From: Acidimicrobiales bacterium mtb01
GTDB lineage: Bacteria > Actinomycetota > Acidimicrobiia > Acidimicrobiales > Ilumatobacteraceae
Assembly (NCBI GenBank): GCA_004379135.1
Contig: NBNI01000007.1
Location: 62,001-126,000 of the forward strand
DNA: 64,000 bases
Reading direction: 5' to 3'
The translations under genes were made by a program, and so were the position numbers. Shown here piece after piece: positions 59,969-64,000 of this stretch. Every line of letters starts with the position of its first letter. The stretch's first letter is position 1. The notes beneath the pieces were generated by a model that had not been told where the DNA came from, searched no databases, and saw only the letters and a program-made list of their open reading frames with translations.

Positions 59969-61738
59969 ATGGCGATCGTGGAGGACGACATCGAGAGGGT
60001 GCGTGCCGCCACGTCGATCGTCGAAGTCGTCCAGCAATCCGTGGCCTTGCGCCGAGTGGGTCGCAATTGGGTCGGTCTCTGTCCGTTCCACGCCGAGAAG
60101 AGCGGATCGTTCAATGTTCGTGAGGACACCGGTCGGTACAAATGCTTCGGATGCCAAGCGGCCGGCGACGTCTTCAAGTTCGTGCAGGAGATCGACCACG
60201 TGGATTTCGTGCAGGCCGTCGAGAAGCTGGCCTCGCGCTCCGGGATCACGTTGCAATACACGTCTGGCGGCGAGGGCAAGGACCGTCAACGGCGCAAGAA
60301 GTTGGTCGAGGCCCTCGACGTGGCGGTCGAGTGGTACCACCAGCGTCTGCTCACGGCCCCCGACGCTCGTGCGGCTCGTGATTATCTCCGCCAGCGCGGC
60401 TTGTCGGGCGACGTGGCCCGCCAGTTCCGTCTCGGCTGGGCACCCGACGATTGGGACCTCCTGAGTTCGCACCTGCGCAAGGAGGGTTTCGCGGCGGACG
60501 TCCTGAACGACACCGGTCTGGCCTTCGCCAATCGCACCGGACGACTGCAGGATGCGTTCAGGGCGCGCGTGATGTTCCCGATCTTCACCGACACCGGCGA
60601 AGCGGTCGCCTTCGGCGGACGGATCCTTCCTGGGAGCACCGATCCGGCGAAGTACAAGAACTCGCCCGAGACAAAGGTGTACTTCAAGTCGAAGACGCTG
60701 TACGGCCTCAACTGGGCCAAGGCCGACGTGGTGAAGCACGACCAGGTGGTCGTGTGCGAGGGCTACACCGACGTGATCGGCTTCCATCGATCCGGAGTCA
60801 CGCGGGCGGTTGCCACCTGCGGCACCGCGCTGACCGAGGAGCACGTCCGCATCCTGAAGCGCTTCGCCAGTCGTGTCGTGCTGGCGTTCGACGCCGACGC
60901 CGCGGGTCAAGGTGCGGCCGAGAAGTTCTACGAATGGGAGAAGAAGTACCAGGTGCAGGTCGCGGTCGCCCGATTCCCCGATGGCAAGGATCCGGGTGAT
61001 CTCGCTCTCACCGATCCCGATTCGCTCGCGGTGGCGGTGGACGAGGCCATGCCGTTCCTCGGCTTCCGCGTCAATCGCGTGGTGGCCGCTGCTCCGCTGC
61101 GGAGTCCCGAGGATCGCGCCCGGGTCGCCTCGCGCGCACTGGCGGTCATCAACGAGCACCCCGACGTGAACGTTCGAAAGCTCTACGCCGGTGAGGTCGC
61201 GGCGCGGGTGGGTCTGCCGGTGGCCGACCTGGCCCGCCAGGCCGAGACGCGCCGGGTGGTGGCCGTTTCCGACGAGTCGGTGGGTCAGCCGGTCGCCGCG
61301 CCGGTTCCCGAGTTCAACGCCGAATTCGCCGCCATCTCCCTGCTGCTCCAGCAGTGGGACGACATCGCGCCGTGGTTGATCGCCGATCTGTTCGCGTCCG
61401 ACGTTGCGCGTCGCACCTTCGAGGTTCTCGGCCGGGCATCCGAGGCCGAATCGGGAGTCTTGATCAACAACGCGATGGATCTCGCCGACCCCGAGGTTCG
61501 CGAGCTCCTCGAACGAGCCGCCGTGGCCGACATCGACGTCGCTCCGGCCTTCGTCGCCTTCGACCTGATCGCCGTGGCCGTGCGCCGCACGCTCGCCCAG
61601 CGCACCCGTCTCACCGATCCCGACGAGATCCGGTCCGACCGCGACGCGCGCCAAAAACTCGAGGAGATCGACTCCGAACGCACCGCTCAGGGGGCCGCCG
61701 AGGAATTGCTACGGTGGCTCGTGGATCGCTCGAGCTGA
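59969..61738 (+). CDS. dnaG: DNA primase
   Basis: 589 residues. The CHC2 zinc ribbon is Cys38, His41, Cys59, Cys62 (LCPFHAEKS; KCFGCQAAGD). The primase core follows, then TOPRIM with Glu264 in VVCEGYTDVIG and FDADAAGQGA. The C-terminal helicase-binding region (about 430-589) is helical and diverged, as usual. It makes RNA primers for replication. It is followed by the principal sigma factor, as in the macromolecular synthesis operon; rpsU is not beside it. Confidence 0.97.
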   Translation: MAIVEDDIERVRAATSIVEVVQQSVALRRVGRNWVGLCPFHAEKSGSFNVREDTGRYKCFGCQAAGDVFKFVQEIDHVDFVQAVEKLASRSGITLQYTSGGEGKDRQRRKKLVEALDVAVEWYHQRLLTAPDARAARDYLRQRGLSGDVARQFRLGWAPDDWDLLSSHLRKEGFAADVLNDTGLAFANRTGRLQDAFRARVMFPIFTDTGEAVAFGGRILPGSTDPAKYKNSPETKVYFKSKTLYGLNWAKADVVKHDQVVVCEGYTDVIGFHRSGVTRAVATCGTALTEEHVRILKRFASRVVLAFDADAAGQGAAEKFYEWEKKYQVQVAVARFPDGKDPGDLALTDPDSLAVAVDEAMPFLGFRVNRVVAAAPLRSPEDRARVASRALAVINEHPDVNVRKLYAGEVAARVGLPVADLARQAETRRVVAVSDESVGQPVAAPVPEFNAEFAAISLLLQQWDDIAPWLIADLFASDVARRTFEVLGRASEAESGVLINNAMDLADPEVRELLERAAVADIDVAPAFVAFDLIAVAVRRTLAQRTRLTDPDEIRSDRDARQKLEEIDSERTAQGAAEELLRWLVDRSS

Positions 61739-61751
61739 CGAGCGTTCCGCC

Positions 61752-61758
61752 AAGGGGG
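61752..61758 (+). promoter_or_regulatory. Ribosome binding site that fixes the sigma-factor start
   Basis: AAGGGGG, 7 nt before GTG 61766. It is too close to the in-frame TTG at 61760 for that codon to be used. Confidence 0.7.
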
Positions 61759-61765
61759 TTTGGCG

Positions 61766-63046
61766 GTGGGCAGCACGAGCGACGGCGTGAGCGGAGTTCT
61801 CCCGCCTCCCGTGCGTGGCATCGCACTGTCCGACTGGCGTGAACTCATCGATCACGGTCGTCGACGCGGACGGCTTCTCGCCGAGGAGATCGTCGACGTT
61901 CTCCATCACGTCGAACTCAGCGCCGAACTCATCGACGTCGTGCGCCGTGCGATCGAGGATCACGGCGTCGCGGTCGAGCAGTCGTTCGACCTCGACGAGA
62001 GTGGCGAACTCCGACGTCCTCTCATCGAATCGGGCATCGAGCCGCCGACGGAGGGTCGTCGCCGTCGGCGTTCGAATCGAACCGCGAGCATCGAAGGTCC
62101 CGACCAGGACGCCGTTCGCCTCTACATGTACGAGATCAGCCAGATTCCCCTTCTCGACGCCGAGGGCGAGCGTCATCTGGCCCGCCAGATCGAAGCGGGC
62201 CACGAAGCACAGCGCGTTCTTCGGGCGCACGAACACCAAGATGGCGCATCGGACGGAGCCGTCGACACCGAATTGTCGTTCGCCGAGCGCCGGAGTCTGC
62301 AGCGGGCGGCGGCCGCGGGTGAACGCGCCCGTCAGCAACTGATCACGAGCAACCTCCGATTGGTCGTCAGCATCGCCAAACGTTTCGTTCGACCCAACAT
62401 GCCCTTGGCCGACGCCATCCAGAGCGGGAACATCGGCCTCATGAAGGCGGTCGAGAAGTTCGACCACTCGCGGGGCTTCAAGTTCTCCACGTACGCCACC
62501 TGGTGGATCCGCCAGTCGATCTCGCGGGCGGTGGCCGAAGAGAGTCGGAACATCCGCCTTCCCGCGCACACGGTCGAGCACATCCAGCGCATCCAGCGCA
62601 CCCAGCGCGACTTGATGCAGAAGTTGCAGCGCGAACCGACGATCGCCGAGATCGCGGCCGCGCTCGGCGACGACATCGATCGCGTGGCCGAGTTGCTCCA
62701 CTTCGCGGCCGACACGACGAGTCTCGATCAGCCGGCGCGCGACGACACCGATCTGACGGTGGGGGACAACGTGGCCGCCGACGTCTCCTCCGATCCGACC
62801 GACTCGATCGAGCGCGACGTCCTGCGTGAAGCCGTGCGCCTGGCCTTGGGCGATCTGCCGGAGCGCGAACAAGAAGTGATGCGCATGCGTTTCGGCATCG
62901 ACTGCGACGAGGGAGCGACCCTCGAAGAAGTGGGCCAAGCCTTCAACATCACGCGCGAACGGGTCCGCCAGATCGAGGTGCGCACGCTCACCCGTCTGCG
63001 CCACATGGCCGGCGGCCGGGCGCTGAGGGATTTCGTCCAGGGCTGA
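61766..63046 (+). CDS. sigA: Principal RNA polymerase sigma factor (sigma-70, RpoD/SigA type)
   Basis: 426 residues from GTG 61766. Region 1.2 DAVRLYMYEISQIPLL, region 2 SGNIGLMKAVEKFDHSRGFKFSTYATWWIRQSISRA, region 3 and region 4 with FNITRERVRQIEVRTLTRLR are intact. The N-terminal region 1.1-like part is short (about 100 residues) and acidic/basic mixed. The order dnaG-sigA supports the primary sigma factor. It should recognise the TTGACA/TANNNT promoters seen across the window. Confidence 0.95.
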   Translation: MGSTSDGVSGVLPPPVRGIALSDWRELIDHGRRRGRLLAEEIVDVLHHVELSAELIDVVRRAIEDHGVAVEQSFDLDESGELRRPLIESGIEPPTEGRRRRRSNRTASIEGPDQDAVRLYMYEISQIPLLDAEGERHLARQIEAGHEAQRVLRAHEHQDGASDGAVDTELSFAERRSLQRAAAAGERARQQLITSNLRLVVSIAKRFVRPNMPLADAIQSGNIGLMKAVEKFDHSRGFKFSTYATWWIRQSISRAVAEESRNIRLPAHTVEHIQRIQRTQRDLMQKLQREPTIAEIAAALGDDIDRVAELLHFAADTTSLDQPARDDTDLTVGDNVAADVSSDPTDSIERDVLREAVRLALGDLPEREQEVMRMRFGIDCDEGATLEEVGQAFNITRERVRQIEVRTLTRLRHMAGGRALRDFVQG

Positions 63047-63061
63047 CTCGCGACCCGTCGG

Positions 63062-63067
63062 TAGCCT
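63062..63067 (+). promoter_or_regulatory. Leaderless -10 (TAGCCT) for miaB
   Basis: TAGCCT 6 nt before ATG 63074. Confidence 0.6.
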
Positions 63068-63073
63068 GCCCTC

Positions 63074-64000
63074 ATGGCCGAATCGCGTCGGTACGTGGTG
63101 CGCACCTTCGGGTGCCAGATGAACGAGCACGACTCCGAACGCATCGCCGGACTGCTCGAATCGGACGGCTTGGCACCCGTCGAATCCGACGACGACGCCG
63201 ACGTGATCGTCCTGAACACCTGCTGCATCCGCGAGAACGCCGACAACAAGTTGTACGGCCATCTCGGATGGCTGCGCCAGTGGAAGGATCAGAAACCCGA
63301 TCGACAGATCGTCGTGTCGGGCTGCCTCGCGCAGAAGGACCGCGACATCGTGCGCGATCGTGCGCCGTGGGTCGACGTGGTCCTCGGAACCCACAACGTG
63401 CACCGCGCGGCCGAACTCGTTCAGACGGCCCGCAGCACGGGGCCGATCACCGAGATCCTCGACGCCGCGGTCATCGACGACCACGCCCTCTTCCCGTCGG
63501 CTCTTCCGGCCAAGCGAACCACGTCGTACGACGCCTGGGTCACCATCCAGATCGGTTGCGACAACTCGTGCGCGTTCTGCATCGTGCCGGCCGTGCGCGG
63601 TGCCGAGATCAGCCGCCCGTTCGACGACGTGGTGGCCGAGGTCGAATCGTTGGCCGCTCAGGGCGTCACCGAGGTGACTCTGCTCGGTCAGAACGTCAAC
63701 AGCTACGGGCGCGATCTGCAATTGGCCCGGCGCCGCGAGGGCCTCGACGCGAACGTGCGCCCGATGTTCGCCGATCTCCTGCGCGCGGTCGGAGGAGTCC
63801 CCGGAATCAAGCGGGTGCGCTTCACGAGCCCGCACCCCAAGGACATGCGTTCGGAAACCTTCGCCGCCATGGCCGACACCGCGGCGGTGTGCGAGCACCT
63901 GCACTATCCGCTGCAGTCGGGCAGCGATCGCGTTCTCGCGCTGATGCACCGTGGCTACACGGCCGATCGCTATCTGGCCCGGCTCGCAGAGGCACGCTCG
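63074..64000 (+). CDS. miaB: tRNA-2-methylthio-N6-dimethylallyladenosine synthase (5' part)
   Basis: 309 codons to the window edge; the C-terminal TRAM domain is missing only because the window ends. It begins MAESRRYVVRTFGCQMNEHDS. The N-terminal cluster ligands are Cys14, the Cys in LNTCCIREN and that in VVSGCLAQKD. The radical-SAM cluster is CDNSCAFC in the central domain, with VTLLGQNVNSYG. It adds a methylthio group to i6A37 of tRNAs reading UNN codons. Confidence 0.96.
   Translation, partial: MAESRRYVVRTFGCQMNEHDSERIAGLLESDGLAPVESDDDADVIVLNTCCIRENADNKLYGHLGWLRQWKDQKPDRQIVVSGCLAQKDRDIVRDRAPWVDVVLGTHNVHRAAELVQTARSTGPITEILDAAVIDDHALFPSALPAKRTTSYDAWVTIQIGCDNSCAFCIVPAVRGAEISRPFDDVVAEVESLAAQGVTEVTLLGQNVNSYGRDLQLARRREGLDANVRPMFADLLRAVGGVPGIKRVRFTSPHPKDMRSETFAAMADTAAVCEHLHYPLQSGSDRVLALMHRGYTADRYLARLAEARS

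Noticed and set aside
59504-61654. 716-residue open frame antisense to dnaG
   Set aside because: In high-GC DNA with GC-rich third positions, antisense frames stay open. The translation is low-complexity, rich in His, Gly, Arg and Val, and has no family motifs, while dnaG on the other strand is complete.
61709-63949. 746-residue open frame antisense to the sigma factor and miaB
   Set aside because: Same artefact; the sense-strand genes carry all expected motifs.
1-64000. Prophage, insertion sequences, CRISPR arrays, attachment sites
   Set aside because: I found no transposase, integrase, phage structural gene, spaced repeats or tRNA-edge duplication. The tRNA-Val has no repeated 3' end nearby.

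Overview
This window reads as core chromosome of a high-GC actinomycete. The taxon call is an inference from gene content: a fused CofG-CofH FO synthase, a mycothiol synthase (MshD), a DUF222/HNH gene remnant, a DUF3499 protein, an F420-type LLM oxidoreductase, and a start-site style dominated by leaderless mRNAs. Together these point to Actinomycetota, and I lean towards the Acidimicrobiia (Ilumatobacter-like). I see no phage, insertion sequence, CRISPR array or plasmid gene. Genes are packed tightly, and no gap between genes exceeds about 160 bases.

Layout. 1-5.4 kb: end of ribF, FO synthase fbiC, a chorismate-mutase-like/VOC fusion, a broken DUF222-HNH gene and ribE. 5.5-9.7 kb: a small unknown gene, rpsO, pnp and dapB. 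9.7-14 kb: a zinc-ribbon/SPOR-like membrane protein, a Prx5-type peroxiredoxin, a DedA-like membrane protein and a fatty-acyl-CoA synthetase. 14-16.6 kb: a polar amino-acid ABC importer. 16.7-18.5 kb: a TetR regulator with a promoter and likely self-operator, followed by a diiron ferritin-like oxygenase. 18.5-25 kb: murF, an MFS exporter, a zinc-ribbon microprotein, and a P450, LLM oxidoreductase and amidase set. 25-35 kb: a polyamine-type locus with an aldehyde dehydrogenase, a class III aminotransferase, PotA, a Tat-lipoprotein PotD, a permease in which the PotB and PotC halves are fused, an FAD amine oxidase and a 2-hydroxyacid dehydrogenase. 35-41 kb: a DnaJ membrane protein, tRNA-Val, DUF3499, SRPBCC, a lone ABC ATPase, two tandem M23 peptidases, and a phosphotransferase with DUF6285. 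41-45.6 kb: rlmN, pepF, mshD, nth and a small helical protein. 45.6-55 kb: hisC-hisB-hisH-hisA-hisF-mmuM, an aldo-keto reductase, an alpha/beta hydrolase, then groES-hisI-trpE-ygfZ. 55-64 kb: a site-2 protease, ppdK, terC, dnaG, the principal sigma factor and the 5' part of miaB.

How the genes work together. Flavin and deazaflavin synthesis (ribF, ribE, fbiC) supplies FMN/FAD and the F420 precursor used by the LLM enzyme. The Pot importer with the transaminase, aldehyde dehydrogenase and amine oxidase suggests uptake and oxidation of putrescine or spermidine. Histidine and tryptophan genes form two translationally coupled runs with ATGA/GTGA overlaps.

The most interesting signals are in regulation. 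At least 23 genes have a TANNNT hexamer 6-8 nt before the start codon, which implies leaderless transcription. One of them appears to start at ATC. One intergenic region carries a 10-bp palindrome (ACGGTACCGT) that supplies the -10 of two divergent leaderless genes. Apart from these and the two gene fusions, most of the window is conserved housekeeping content, and I do not claim a wholly new system.
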